Shown: piece after piece, positions 1 through 11,618 of the stretch | Numbering within the stretch: the first letter of the stretch is position 1 | Layout: the number at the start of each line of letters is the position of its first letter | NCBI GenBank assembly: GCA_005406025.1 | Contig: BGZK01000715.1 | Span: 124,001-188,000 of the forward strand | Length of the DNA stretch: 64,000 bases | Source: Eumeta japonica | Lineage: Eukaryota > Arthropoda > Insecta > Lepidoptera > Psychidae | Reading direction: 5' to 3' | The notes under the pieces: generated by a model | Seen by the model: the letters and a program-made list of their open reading frames with translations, nothing else | Told to the model about the DNA's origin: nothing | The model's database searches: none | Translations under genes and position numbers: made by a program

Positions 1-980
1 ACAATTTCTAGTTATTCAGTATTTGAACGTCCGTTATAATCTTTTGTTTTTTTTTTGTCCGTTTTGCGCCAATCATTGTAAACCTGCTCTAATACGAATT
101 CATTAAGTATTATAATTAATTTTTAAATATTTATATATCATTATTTTTCAACATTCGTCATACCGATCCTCAATTTAACATTGAAATTGCTTATAAGTTT
201 TACGTCCTTTTTTTTCTTCAATCACCCTTTAGACATTAGCTACATTCCCCTCAGTGAACGCGTTTGAGAGTCGGTCTTTACGAATTACAGAGCAACTAAA
301 CAACTATAAATAGCAATCTGAACGCGATGAAATTAATTGTAAGTACTAACACCTCACGCAAATGAGGGGCTTCTCTTCCAAAAGAATTTTGGAAGTGTGC
401 AAAGAGGTCGAGTAAAGGGTTCCCTTTTGCTTGAGCTTGAACTTGAGACAAAAGGGAACTTTAACTGAAATCATAAAAAATCTTCGCCCTTGAATGGCAC
501 AAACAGGGCTCCATTTTCTCTACGAACGACAAATTTTGGCTTGTAATAAAAAACAATTGACAAACAATTTTCCGTCACAAAATATTTTAATTGGTCAATC
601 ACTTATCATTTAGGTACGACAAGCATTTAGGTATTTATTACCTAAATAATTCTACTTGTAGCTCACAAGCTGAAATTACTTCTTCAAGGAGCAGTTAATT
701 TTAAACATTATTTGACTTTACAACTCAAACATATAGCAAAAAACTAATTTAATGTAACAATATATATACTATATAGATTGCCAATATACAAACTCATTGT
801 TAAACAAGAGCTTGTAAAATAATATATGTGTATGGAAAATAAGTGATAGTTTATACGTTGAGTTGACACTCCTACTCTCGAAAAAGAAGAGGGTTATGTT
901 TTAAGTCTGAATTTTTCAACCATATATAGTTGCGATATTAATAACCATTTATTTCATTGAACGGTGAAATAAGACGTTGC
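1..980. other. AT-rich non-coding DNA
   Basis: No open frame of convincing composition was seen on either strand. The only structure I noticed is the pair of hairpins at 375-459. The remainder is AT-rich spacer of the kind that fills intergenic or intronic space in insect genomes. Confidence 0.6.
375..459. repeat. Two adjacent short hairpins
   Basis: The first is cttccaaaa (375-383), a 3-nt loop, then ttttggaag (387-395), a perfect 9-bp stem. The second is gttcccttttg (419-429) and caaaagggaac (449-459), a perfect 11-bp stem. Its 19-nt loop is itself a short repeat of ttgagctt/ttgaactt. Neither hairpin belongs to an open frame. They could be an eroded foldback element or simply chance structure in skewed sequence. 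Confidence 0.5.
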
Positions 981-1290
981 AAATGAATTTCAGTCCAGAT
1001 TCACGGAAGCCTTGGAAGGTATCCAAGGTACCCGTCCTTGCTCCAAATACGATTAACTTAATAACAATTGCGATCGCCTAATACCCGGTTGTGAGTGGAA
1101 ACGCACGCCTTGTAGTGGGATTAAATAATATGCGGATATTGGTATTCGGGAATAGATACTGTAACGACCTCGTCCGAGTGGACTACGACATTAATAGATT
1201 TTAGCGGCGGTTCAGGTGTATCCCGTTCAGAGACCGCACCTATTGAGTTTCTGTGTTAATACAACGCGGAAGGTAAAGCGATGTTGTAAC
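980..1290. promoter_or_regulatory. Island of balanced base composition, possible conserved non-coding element
   Basis: This 300-bp island is clearly less AT-rich than its surroundings, has several CpG-containing words (gcgatcgcc, ttagcggcgg), and lacks an open frame. It includes the short inverted repeat ccttgga/tccaagg near 1010-1028. Islands like this in AT-rich insect spacer are often constrained regulatory DNA, but nothing here names a factor or a target gene. Confidence 0.2.
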
Positions 1291-1430
1291 TTCAAAAGTT
1301 GTGGATCGTATGAAAAACTAATCTCTCGAAATAACGTTCTATCTTTTCTTTAAAAAAACACTGACTTCTTTGTACAAATATTTCGTCGATCACTTTCATT
1401 GTTATTTGAGGAAGCGGATTTTTTTTTTGT

Positions 1431-1554
1431 TGAGTACCATAATTTGTTAAAAAGTAAATTTAGTTTAAGTCACCTTGTCTACAATGTTGTTTTGAGTCCC
1501 ATAATTCGTTGGATAGTAAATTTAGTTCAAGTTATCCTATCTACGGTGCTGTCT
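1431..1554. repeat. Diverged tandem duplication, 62-bp unit x2
   Basis: Two head-to-tail copies start with tgagtaccataatt (1431) and tgagtcccataatt (1493) and share agtaaatttagtt at the same internal offset. The period is 62 bp and the copies have diverged by substitutions only. There is no coding potential. Confidence 0.7.
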
Positions 1555-2929
1555 TCATAAGGAAAAGTGCGGCATCTAAATTATCCCTAATAAGGAGATA
1601 ATTGCATATTTGTATGTTAATCTTATTTTACTTAATCAATCTATTTCAACGTTAAATATTCAGTTATTTTTAAATATTAGATAAACGCAACAATATTAAC
1701 ACAAATAAAATATAAATATAAAAGAAAAAATTTTAGAGACTACATTTTTGCATATTATCGAATTAGTGACATATCACAGTACCATATATTATTATATGAC
1801 AATATAAAATGCGATATTGGACTTATGTATATAATTAATAGTAGATAAAATAAATAACTTTATTTTAATACACACAATTTATTTAAAATTGATATACTTA
1901 CGTTACATGATAAGAAATAGATTTAGTTATTATTATTCTTTTTTTCCTTTCAATTATTTTTGTGTGTTCGGTATTCATTAATCTCTGATTCTAGTAGATT
2001 CTGAATTCAGAAACCTTCAAAAGGGTTTTCGATTCTCAAGATGAATACTTTTTACACGAAGAATATTTTCTACTTTGTTTTTGGGAAGCCGTTTTGGCGT
2101 ATTGCTCGCTCTTATAAAATTTAAAGTTATGTATAGTCGTCATCATAAATTCATTTCTATTGTAAAGTATCGTATTGACGACTTCATTTTTTCAGTATCA
2201 TTTGTTGATAAAAAAAAAAACAAAAAGAGTAACTTCTTTTGTTTAGCAAAACAAACTTTGTCGTAGTAAAATTATTTAGCGAAATAAAAGGTGGCAACAA
2301 AATCATACAGTATACAAAAATGCTATTTTTACAAATGCAATGTAAAACAGCGGCATCTTGCGAATGCAGGAAATTTGTCTTTATTAAGTAGTTTTGTTGC
2401 ATTTCTGCTTAGAAATGTTTAGGAAAAATTTATAGATGCACCATAAATTATTAAAATTTTAAGTAATTCTGACCAGATGTGGCATTTTTACTTATTACAT
2501 TGGAATAAGCGTTTTATTCCGAACTCGATCAGATTCAAATTTCGATTTTACAACTTAAAGCACTATGCCTTATGGGGGCGAAATATGAGATAAATGCACA
2601 TTTCATCTCCTTGATGGATCATATTACGGATAGTCCATATTTAACGGCACGCAACGTATCTTAAAAAACTTAATTGACCACTTATTCAGAAGGCGAGTTC
2701 AGTCAGAATAGCTTTAACAGTATTTGTGTGATGTTTCCACAAGCAGAGATAGTCATACATTATATAAAAATATACATTCACATTCAGAGACCTTTAAATA
2801 GTCGATTTCTAACCTCGTTATAAGTTCATAATAATATACATACACAATGATCATCATTCGAACTGACAGAGAATTCCCACAACCATTATTCGGCTTCACG
2901 TCGTATAACGTCTACAAAATTATTGCACA
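1555..2929. other. AT-rich non-coding DNA
   Basis: The short open frames here (2075-2266 + and 2184-2402 -) run through poly-A/T tracts, and their translations are rich in Phe, Lys and Ile with no domain signature. I see no gene or mobile element in this stretch. Confidence 0.6.
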
Positions 2930-3165
2930 CGCTTTCCCGCTTCCCTTTGAAGTGAGAAAAGCAAAACGGAAATCAAGATTCCCCATTCGGTTTGTTTTCC
3001 TTTGTATGCTAACTACCGGCTGATCCGTGCAGCGAGCGCGTGCAAGAGATTGAAGTAAATCTCGAATTCCCCGTTTGGCCTCGAAAAAATTTCCCTCGCC
3101 GTCCGCTCGATATTCGCCGAAATGCGAAAAGTCGAGTTTTAATATCGTTATGAAAACGTTTTCAG
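2930..3165. promoter_or_regulatory. GC-richer island, possible conserved non-coding element
   Basis: About 230 bp of CpG-containing sequence (for example gtgcagcgagcgcgtgc, ccgtccgctcgatattcgccg) is bordered on both sides by AT-rich DNA. It carries no open frame of note and no transposon ends. It resembles the other islands listed at 9080, 16480, 21590, 26130, 42720 and 59380. Regulatory function is inferred from composition only. Confidence 0.25.
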
Positions 3166-3360
3166 CACAATAACAATTTTTTCCTAATAAAAACTCAATT
3201 TTTTCAGCCTTTACTTAAATCTTAATTGAATAACATATTTACGCATAAACTCTCGCCTTTTCGTTCAATTTGTTCAGAGCTAACTCTAAGAAAGGCGATA
3301 GCCCTATCATCAAAATCATATTGAGAACTCTAACGTTATTACTGTTCATCATACTCTAGA

Positions 3361-3554
3361 AGATATGTGGGCAACTACCGGCCCGCTGTAAGATTTGATC
3401 CGGCCCGCGAGACATTTTGAAAAATTTCATGTCTGATATCTATCGCTAAAAATTATGAACACTACTTTAAAAGGCACTTCTTTTTGAACGCGGTCCGTAA
3501 AGGTGTTTGCACACTAAAGTTTGACCCACAACATGTCAAAAGTTGGCCATACCT
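3361..3554. mobile_element. hAT-type MITE (non-autonomous DNA transposon)
   Basis: A 194-bp element begins agatatgtgggcaacta and ends in the complement of aggtatggccaact, an imperfect terminal inverted repeat. The inner sequence contains the 'cggcccgc...cggcccgcgagacattttg' words typical of hAT (Charlie/ZBED-like) terminal regions. The flanks are actctaga (3353-3360) and gctctaaa (3555-3562), matching at 6 of 8 bases, as expected for an aged 8-bp hAT target duplication. It has no transposase and depends on an autonomous hAT. The family name is unknown. Confidence 0.7.
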
Positions 3555-3562
3555 GCTCTAAA

Positions 3563-5450
3563 GTCTAAAGATAAAGAAATATAAAGGTGAAGTCATCATA
3601 CAAGGCTTGACTTTTGGGTTTCCAGGTTGATAGACGAGGGTCAAAAAGTAAACATATCTCACGATATAATTAGCCATTGTTATATAAGCGCACTTTGCTT
3701 CGCTACTGAGGACATGGTGTAAGATCACACCTAGTTCCGCTGCCTTTAATCGAAAATGTCGGCATTTATGCGCACCAAGAATTGTTGTAGACTTGAAATT
3801 AAAGATAACGGAATCACGGTAAGTCACTAGGTTCAAGGAAATGTTGGACAAAAACACTACGCAAGAAAAATGAAATACTAGTAAAATGTACAAAGTATTG
3901 TTTGATAGAGACAAATACATGGACCATCTCACCTACGGAATATAGCTACAACCTCTTTTCGTCCTGTTGAAATATCGATAAAATCAAATTAAAAGTTTAG
4001 GATACACATTCCTGTAATAGGTCAGGTTTCTTTAATCAAAACTTCAAACGTCATACTCTTAAGCGATCTATTGTGGAAGGTGCTAGAAAAAAGAAGGTAA
4101 TCTTCCGTGCTCGTTTACAGTATACATAATGTGGTGCTTATCACAGTGTTTTTGCTTTGCAAAATCTTTTAAAAAATTTATAAGTGCGTGGAGGCCTAAC
4201 TAGAGTTCACTATTATTAAACTCAAGAATGTACTTATTTATTAATCTTAATAAATATGTGGCACCTAAAACTCTTGTACAAATTATAATAAGAATATGAC
4301 TCAAATGATTTTTGTTTTAATTTGAGATGTCTTATCTGCGCGTCGTTTTCAATTTTCTATGTTATGGAGATGATACAAAGCAAAGATTCGTGTGGCGCAA
4401 CACTTATCATTCATTTACTTTTTTCAGGCATCACTCTGTGCTTTAAGTGATTTTTTTCCTATACATAAAATTAAAAAGTCTTTGTGAAAACAATCAACTC
4501 ACGAATAACGTCAGTCTAAAAAATTATATGATGCCCCAGTTACCCTTTATATACCCTCTAATTAATAAAGATGATTTTAAGCAAAAATGTTTAAATATGA
4601 AAAATTTAAAGTAGTAATTATTATCACAATAAATTGAAAAATGTATGCCATATACACCATAAAATAATAATTATTATTTGACTGAGCTGAATCGATAAAA
4701 GTATATTATTAGAATTAGAAAACACAAACTAATATTAAAAATATGTCGCCCCGGGTATGGCCTAATCTAAAACTCGCGCATTACTAGCAGCATTGCCGTA
4801 TTGGATAGCCGTATGTAGGAAAATCAATAAAAAAATTGCTGAAGATTTCTTTTAAACCATTCATTCCCTGCGATCTCCATCTCCTTGAAGAAATTTTATC
4901 GTAAGTGCACTTAACCCATCTTTTTATTGACTGGGTTATTGGTCCTTAACAAAGTACGTTTTTTTATAACTTTTTAACATTCATGTTTTCAGAAATCAAA
5001 AATACACTTTTTCATTAATTAGTCTAAACAATCACATTTTAGTACATTGTTATAAAGTAATAAAGTTTTTATTGCAACGCAAGTCATCGAATTTTCGAGT
5101 TTTTCTCGGACTCCCTAAGCCCAAACGTCTCTTACATTAAGTGGTTCAATCTGAGAGTCCTTAGAAAATCAAAAACTGAAAAAACTAGCAAGTTATTATT
5201 ATTGTTGTGTTTCCAAATAGTGTCCGTTGAGATGGAGACATCGGTGCATTCGAAGGAACCACTGAGAGAAACACTTTGCCCACTCGCACTTAGGGGTCGC
5301 TTCGACGGCCTTTTCATATAGAGACACTGCTTCGTCGGCGTCGGCGTCCGTAAATCACTTTTGTCCAAGTTTGTCTTTTATTTTCGAAAATACATAAACG
5401 CGCGGTGCGAGGTCTGTTCGGCGGATAAGCCAGTATTTCTATGCCTACAC
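3563..5450. other. Non-coding DNA, no recognised element
   Basis: The longest open frame, 124 codons on the minus strand (3558-3932), starts inside the MITE target duplication. It has no recognisable domain, and a good-looking donor (cacggtaagt, near 3815) lies on the opposite strand. I do not call it a gene. The 78-codon minus frame at 5132-5368 is Ser/Thr-rich and unsupported. The rest is AT-rich spacer. Confidence 0.5.
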
Positions 5451-5659
5451 TCAAAAAAAAAATTGGTTGTTTCTATCAAAATTGTGATTCGCATGATCAA
5501 GTATCTTGATTCCATACGAGCCTAACAAGACCTTAGACACTTCAAACAACATGATTTTGATTGGATATCATTATGCAATGGACTAGTCAACTGTATTTCT
5601 TTATTATTATTAGTTAACTGAAACAATTTAGATCTTATTCAGTATGAATATGAAAAGTG

Positions 5660-5830
5660 GCTATACCGACCAACTTATCTTAATAAATTCAATTAATATT
5701 TAGTCAATATCAAAAAGAAAATTATTATAATAACTAACTCACTTTAATAAATTCAACTAAGATCATGATCACTACCAACATACAAATGATTATAGTAATT
5801 GATTCAGCTTAATAAATTCAGTTTAGAACT
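5660..5830. repeat. Diverged tandem repeat, about 67-bp period x3
   Basis: The word ttaataaattca recurs at about 5675, 5742 and 5809, each time followed by at(t)aa/actaag-like sequence and separated by about 67 bp. The copies are diverged. A similar set of words in reverse complement (tgaatttattctgaattgatt) occurs near 7430-7455. The two regions may be arms of one old element, but I could not trace clean ends. Confidence 0.4.
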
Positions 5831-5973
5831 TGTTACATTTGAACCATAAATGTTTATTATGATCGAATTCAATTACTTGAATCATCTATGATACTTGTTT
5901 AGTACTAGTAGGTAACATTGTAATAACAACTAAGTTACTCTTGTTTAAATCCACTAAGAGTCTTTCCACCATA

Positions 5974-6133
5974 TCCTTTTACACTGACTTTTAATAAAAA
6001 GTCACTTTCAAAATTAGCTTTACGTTCCACGTTCTTCTTTTAACAGTTATTAGGGCTGAAAAACCGTCAAAAGAAGAACGTGAAGCCCAAAACTAATTTT
6101 AAAAGTGACTTTTTATTAAAAGTTTAAAAGGAG
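5974..6133. repeat. Long hairpin (inverted repeat, about 63-75-bp arms)
   Basis: The left arm 5987-6049 and right arm 6061-6122 are inverted copies matching at roughly 85% of positions, separated by only about 11 bases. The match continues outward with a small gap to tccttttaca (5974) and ttaaaagga (6133). The transcript would fold into one long, slightly mismatched stem. It may be a foldback transposon or a hairpin-RNA (endo-siRNA) source; no protein is encoded and no target duplication was identified. Confidence 0.75.
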
Positions 6134-6236
6134 ACAGTAAAAGAGGCCCTTAGTAACATTTTTTTTATTGACTAAGTTTTGCATTAATAAATCGCACTAA
6201 ACTCTAAGAATGCCCATGAGTTCGCATATGATGGGT

Positions 6237-6333
6237 TGTCCTAAAGTTCACTCTTAATCACCTGTAAGGCGTGATCGATGGTTAATATGTACCACGTTTA
6301 AGAGTGAACTCAAGTGCGACATTAATTAGGACA
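6237..6333. repeat. Interrupted inverted repeat
   Basis: agttcactcttaa (about 6245-6257) pairs perfectly with ttaagagtgaact (6298-6310). Outside these, tgtcctaa (6237) pairs with ttaggaca (6326-6333), with about 15 extra bases on the right side. This looks like the remnant of a small foldback element. It sits only 100 bp from the larger hairpin at 5974-6133, so the two may share an origin. Confidence 0.55.
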
Positions 6334-7679
6334 GCACCTCTAGTCCTAACTCAAACGCGGTCTCAAGTTTGAATACGATTTATCAATACAGGTCTAAGAT
6401 ATTATAATCACTTCGAAAATTAGTCCTAGCTCGTAAAAAAGTGCCATTGTGCTCCACTCATAACCGGCCTCGATCGGCCGTGTGTCGTGCTATATTTTAT
6501 CTATCAGCAATTATAGAAAACCAAAGTTGATGTTAAAGTTGTGAAAAGAAACATGAAGTAAAACCTATTTATGTTCAAAATATCACAGTTAAAAAATGGT
6601 TCATAGAACATATCACATTCAAAAAATCTAATTTCTTGTCAAAAATTAAATCTTAAAAGTAAATCTCATTGTTTGTTGTTGACATATGTGACAAAATTTA
6701 AATAAAATAAAACAAAAATAATTTGTAAGAAAATCTTTGTTTATTAATTTTTAAACAGTACAGTGGAACGTTACCTATTTTTTGCTATTGTTAAAATATT
6801 TATGTTACAAGGTATCGGAAATATTAAAGAACTGTAGAAACTAACAACCTACTGTGCTGTGTTTGGTTCGTTCTTTGGTTCCTTACACTTTTGGTAGGTA
6901 TACACTTGATCTTCAACATACCAACCAACCATACCACAACTATCCCATTCACTGATGCAACTACGTCTGACTTTTCGCAAGTAATACAAATAGGTACTAA
7001 ATGAATAAACAAAGAAGTCACGAACGAAATAATCCGATTTCAACTCGAGCGGCACACAAACAAGTATTCATGCAGCTATTGACTAACGATATGCGCTAGA
7101 TTTGTTTAGTTAGCTTCGTCTCCTGCCCCCGCGCCACCCTTTGAGGTAAGGTGGGAAGGGTAGTCACTTATTTCAAATGATAAATTGATTATTTATCTCA
7201 ACTAATATGAAAATCGTTTTAAGCAGTTACTCTCAGTAGAATTTAATATTTAATTTCTATTTAATACAACAATATTAAGTATTAAAGGTGATTATTTTAT
7301 CTTCGTTGTTTTAAAAATGATAAGTATTAAAGTAGTTGACTCAATCAACAGGTATAAGATAAATCAAATATAACTTTATTAATTTAACAATGAAAATAAT
7401 TAAAACTACTAATTTGTTTAATTATTTCAATGAATTTATTCTGAATTGATTGTCTATATATGTGTATAAGTTAACTAAATAAAACTGATCAAACAATGCT
7501 AGAAAACAAGTAATGATAAAAACAATGTATATACTTGTTAGAATGTATATAGTACCTACATTATTAGTTCAATCACAAATGAACTAGTTGTTATAACGAA
7601 TCAACTTTCGTTGGTATACACAATTTCGCAGTTGTTTTAATTAATTTAACGCCAACTAAGAGAAAATATCTCTTAATTT
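6334..7679. other. AT-rich non-coding DNA
   Basis: The overlapping short minus-strand frames at 6824-7055 lack any domain signature. The segment 7370-7640 shares words in reverse complement with 5660-5830 (see that entry). Nothing else was recognised. Confidence 0.5.
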
Positions 7680-8490
7680 TTTGAAGGTAACGTCCTCAAA
7701 TAGTCAATTGTTTATTTGGCAGTATGTGATAAGGCGTCGTCATGATGAAGAATAATCTTACTGTAAGATAGTTTTTCCCGAACTTTTTCCAAAAAAAAGG
7801 GAAACAGCTGTTAATGTACCAGTCTGTATTAACTGTTTTCTTATCTTCTCAAACATTTGTTGTATAATAACCTGTAATTCAGAAGAAAAAGGCCACCAAC
7901 GCTTTAACCTCGTTTTACTTTAGTAGGCAACTCATCGAAAGGAAACACCTATTGAGCAGGCTGTCTTTTGGTTTCGGGATCGTAAAGGTAAATCCAGCTT
8001 TCGTCACCTGTAACTATGTCGTATACAGCATTTGAGTCGCCATCGGCAAATCTTTGCATCATTTCGGGCCATCAATTAACAGGACAGACTTTTTAAGCTT
8101 CAGTCAAATCACGAATTGTTTGCCAATTACAAAGCTTGTTGACCGCAAAATGTTCATGAAGAATTTTGTGCACTTGACACATGCCGATGCTTCACCTCGT
8201 CCGAATATGCTAATAGGTCATTCTTTCGTCAGTATCTACCATGAGCCGCATATCACTGATGTTGTCTTCGGTCGTTGCTGTAGAAGGAAGTCACTCACGC
8301 AGATCATCAGTCAGATTAGTGCGACCACGTATGAATTTATAAACAGTGGCAAAGGATGGAGCTTCATCATAAAAGGCCAACCGAAGTCTGTTATAACTTT
8401 CTTGAAACTTTAAATGACACTGGAAATCATAAAAATTTATTGCACAAAAATTTTCTACCGTTAAATTCATGTTGACGTTAGACAAACAAT
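7680..8490 (-). pseudogene. Mariner (Tc1/mariner, DD34D) transposase, decayed
   Basis: Read on the minus strand from about 8485, the frame opens with a mariner N-terminal DNA-binding region (INFYDFQ..., ESYNRLRLAF, DEAPS.ATVYKF, GRTNLTDDLRE). It continues through MVDTDERMTYQHIR, VHKILHEHF, RDLTEA, MMQRFADGDSNAVYDIVTGD and ESWIYLYDPETKRQ. After a gap and further damage it reaches a catalytic-core block reading ILHHDDALSHTAKQ near 7730. In the family, TGDESW and HHDN carry the first two catalytic aspartates. Frame changes and stops break the reading frame in several places, so no active enzyme is made. Terminal inverted repeats were not located. The order and wording of the motifs match the mariner group widespread in insects (SETMAR-like proteins). 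Confidence 0.85.
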
Positions 8491-10251
8491 TTGCAAATTT
8501 GTAAAAACAAATGATACCTAGATAAATGCAATATGTCTACTACTACATAAATCAGTAGCCTTTGTTTGTACATTCAATTTTCGGGGAATCTTCGTGATAG
8601 GTATTCATTTTATGACTAACTTACCCCAACTCTACCATTTATAAAATTTATGCCTCTCTATCTGTTTGTCTATCTGTCTGACTGTATATCTTTTTATAAC
8701 ATGTTCACGCCGTGTCTATGTCGGGGCGCGCACGAACGTTTTCGTCGCGAACACATAAAAAAATATTACTTAGTAAATTATTTTGTGTTAATGCCTAAGC
8801 GGTCATATTTAGCATAAATGTCCAGATTCAGCGCCGATGGAGACGACATCAATAGAAAAAAAATTAAGAACAAATTGTCTCGGTAGATTATATTGGTAGA
8901 TATCTTCTACCATCTACCCTTGAATCCTAGGTAAAACAGTGCCAGTAGCCCATTCAAGATTAGCATTCAATATTTCAACCTAGATTTAGATATGATTCAT
9001 TTTACAGTTTCTAAAAAATTCAGTTCTAAAAATTACAACTGTCACCTATAAGCGTAAGCAACATAAATATTAAGAGCGCTTAATCAGCGTTTTTCTTAGG
9101 GCTCGGGCCGTGGATTTAGTACATTTCCCGGGGATATCGAGAGCCGGCTGCGGATTTAATCTCGAGGAGCCGTCGCCGGTAATACCGCCGGCGGCGCTCC
9201 CCAATTAGGGCGAGCCCGCGCCGGACCGCCCGCACAAATTGTATAATTTGTATGAACGTAGTGCTTCAATTTTTTAGCGCTCCACTGCAGGAGTTTTTGT
9301 GTGAACGCCGCGTCGATCCAATTGTATAAGACGTTTATATTGTGAAGTCGGCTATCACTGAAGATTATTGCACTCATACACATATTCAACTCCTGCTTCA
9401 CGCGAATATTAGGATAATGTAACGATGTTTTATGCGCATGTTGAGGTTCGGTAATCGACATTTTTTTGATGGCGACATCTATTCTAAATATGAATTCTGA
9501 ATGAAAGGTGAAAAAGTTTTAATGACGTTTAAAGAGCATTTTCATATCAAGAGTTTTTTAACTATTTATCAGTCTTACGTAGCAAATTAAAAAATAATAA
9601 TAATACCACATCGGTATATGTTTATTTCTCCGTCGTCAGATATGACCCAAAAATGAAGTGCAATTAAATCTAATACAAAAATAACCGTAATCTACTCTTT
9701 GAGTTTTGCATCCTCATTTTCCCCTTCATCAGCCCGTTCTACTTCCATCAGACTCATTCCTTTCCATTAAATATCTTATTCTATTCCAAGAGGCTAGCAG
9801 CGCACATGTGACTCGTTTGACGTTGCGAGTGTCGATGGGTGGCGCTGAGCATCTGACTATCTGCTCGTTTGCTTCTGAGATATGCTATTGAAAAGTTGAA
9901 ATTTAAATGGAATATAAATTTCGAAGCCATTTAATAGAACATGTATCAAATAGAACGAGTATAATTGCACCCAAAAAGTCAATATCGATGAGTGGTTACC
10001 CAGTGGTGGAAATTCAACCATAATTCATACAATTTTTAAGTTCGAACGTATGTAAAAATAGGTAGGGAATGATACATAAGAAATACAATAATTTCTAAAT
10101 AGAAAAATTGTTTTGAGTTGTGTTCACATATTGCAGATTGTAGATTCAAGAAGCACGAAATATGGCGAATAGAGACTTCAAAAAAAATTTTGGACTCTAT
10201 ATCGGCCGTGGGAATAAAGAATTGTTTTAAAGTTTTTTTTATTGATAACAC
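8491..10251. other. Non-coding DNA with one GC-rich island
   Basis: The segment contains a short gtctgtctgact-type simple stretch near 8660-8690 and the GC-rich island at 9080-9260. The small open frames (9156-9461 -, 9706-9891 +, 10036-10251 -) have no domain signature. I see no gene. Confidence 0.5.
9080..9260. promoter_or_regulatory. GC-rich island, possible conserved non-coding element
   Basis: About 180 bp with dense CpG (gccggctgcgg, gtcgccggtaataccgccgg, gcccgcgccggaccgcccgc) stands out sharply from AT-rich flanks. Short open frames cross it but run into AT-rich low-complexity sequence, so coding is unlikely. Regulatory role is inferred from composition only. Confidence 0.3.
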
Positions 10252-10586
10252 TAAAACACGTCAATAGCTTGTTATAGACCGTCATACGCTAAAGAACGCC
10301 GACTGGGTTCGTGACGTATTTTTAATGTTTTATGGACAAATTATATAAATACAATAATTGTAAATCGATTGTAAGGCACAAAGCTTGTGCCGCGTATCTA
10401 CCAGAACGTCTGTACCAAACAAAGTTCTCGAATCCATGAGTTGCCGTACAACATTCACTCTTGACATATCCATTGGTAAATATGGTCATTTCATTGATCA
10501 TACACTATGTTTTTCTAAATCTTTTTGGTAAATTAATTCAAAATAAATTCGCGTTTTTAGACTCTCCGGCCGCGGTCTTACAAATT
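10252..10586 (+). mobile_element. Diverged solo LTR related to the element at 46472-49798
   Basis: Blocks shared in order with the LTRs at 46472 and 49492 are: gttatagaccgtcatacg (LTR gttatggactgttgcatac), gactgggttcg, a gap-rich middle, tgccgcgt.tctaccag, aacgtctgtacca, and the terminal ctctccggccgcggtct.acaaatt. No gag, pol or second LTR was found next to it. This is what remains when two LTRs recombine and delete the interior. Ends are approximate because of divergence. Confidence 0.7.
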
Positions 10587-10724
10587 AGCTATTAAAAAAA
10601 GAAAGAAAATCGGTTGACGAACAGAGGAGAAGAAGATACTGAAGTATTTTATTTTTACCTATTTATATGCGTAATAATTGAAGTGACTATTATTTATTTA
10701 TTCTCTTATAATTTATTTATATTT

Positions 10725-11025
10725 TCGCGCTTATTTCCTAGAAGGATAGGCAGACACCACAGATCTCCACATCCTTGTATGACTCTCTCGCTTCACTGAC
10801 GTCCTTCATTCGTTCCATGCAAGTTCATCGGTTTTAGGTGCTTAAAATTTATCTATTCTTTTGATATTGTACCAATTTAGTCTGCATAGGATTTTATAGA
10901 GATTCGTTTTGTCAGTCTACTTTCGTTCATCATTTTCAGATGACCAGACCACCGCATCATAACTTTTCCTACTCTATTCATTACATATTCTTTCAAACCG
11001 CACTGTCGTCTGAAATATTTTTTCT
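10725..11025 (-). mobile_element. 5'-truncated non-LTR retrotransposon tail (copy 1)
   Basis: On the minus strand this is the 3' end of the same reverse-transcriptase element as at 39215-41010. Shared blocks include aggcagacaccacagatct, the cactgacgtcc.tcattcgttccatgcaagttcatcggttttaggtgctta stretch, and the gaccagaccaccgcatcat block. It is truncated at its 5' end near 11025, as is typical of target-primed integration. No intact frame remains. The AT-rich sequence to its left probably includes the decayed tail. Confidence 0.75.
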
Positions 11026-11610
11026 GTACCTATAAAACTTGTGCATTAACCATTTAGTTACATGACACAGCTGTGCTATTAACAGTTTGTTATTAACTTT
11101 TTTCTTATTTGTGTTTTTAATGAAGTTTTAAATCAATTTACTTTAATTACTTTTATGATAAGGCAAAGTCATTATCAAAAGCACTCGTAGCTGGTAGCTA
11201 AGTCAGATGAGATTTCAAAGTACATCTGATTCACGTTAGATACGTCATATATAATTGCGAGCCGCTTTCAATAGGATTGGGAGCTACATCAAACTCAAAG
11301 GAGTCACGAACATGCATTTCAACTAGATACTACCTTTGACGCAACCTTTGAACATTATTAAGCTACACACGGCCACGTATAATAGACATCAATTAAGAGT
11401 AATGCCTAAGAGAATTACAGAGCTCCTCTGCCCGCCTGAATGCGTCTTCGATATATTAAATTAACAAGCTAGTTCTGGCTGAATGTTGTTTTATGTGAAT
11501 TTATGAATTGTATGAATCCAAAGGAGTTTCAATAATTCAAGGCTCATATAAATCAAATAACTCAGTCTTTGTTGGACTCTTTGCCTCTCGTCTTTTTTTT
11601 TGCAATAATA

Positions 11611-11618
<8 letters not shown>

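Noticed and set aside
3558..3932. 124-codon minus-strand open frame, the longest in the first 18 kb
   Set aside because: It starts within the MITE target duplication, has no domain, and its composition follows the local base skew. No splice or start context supports it.
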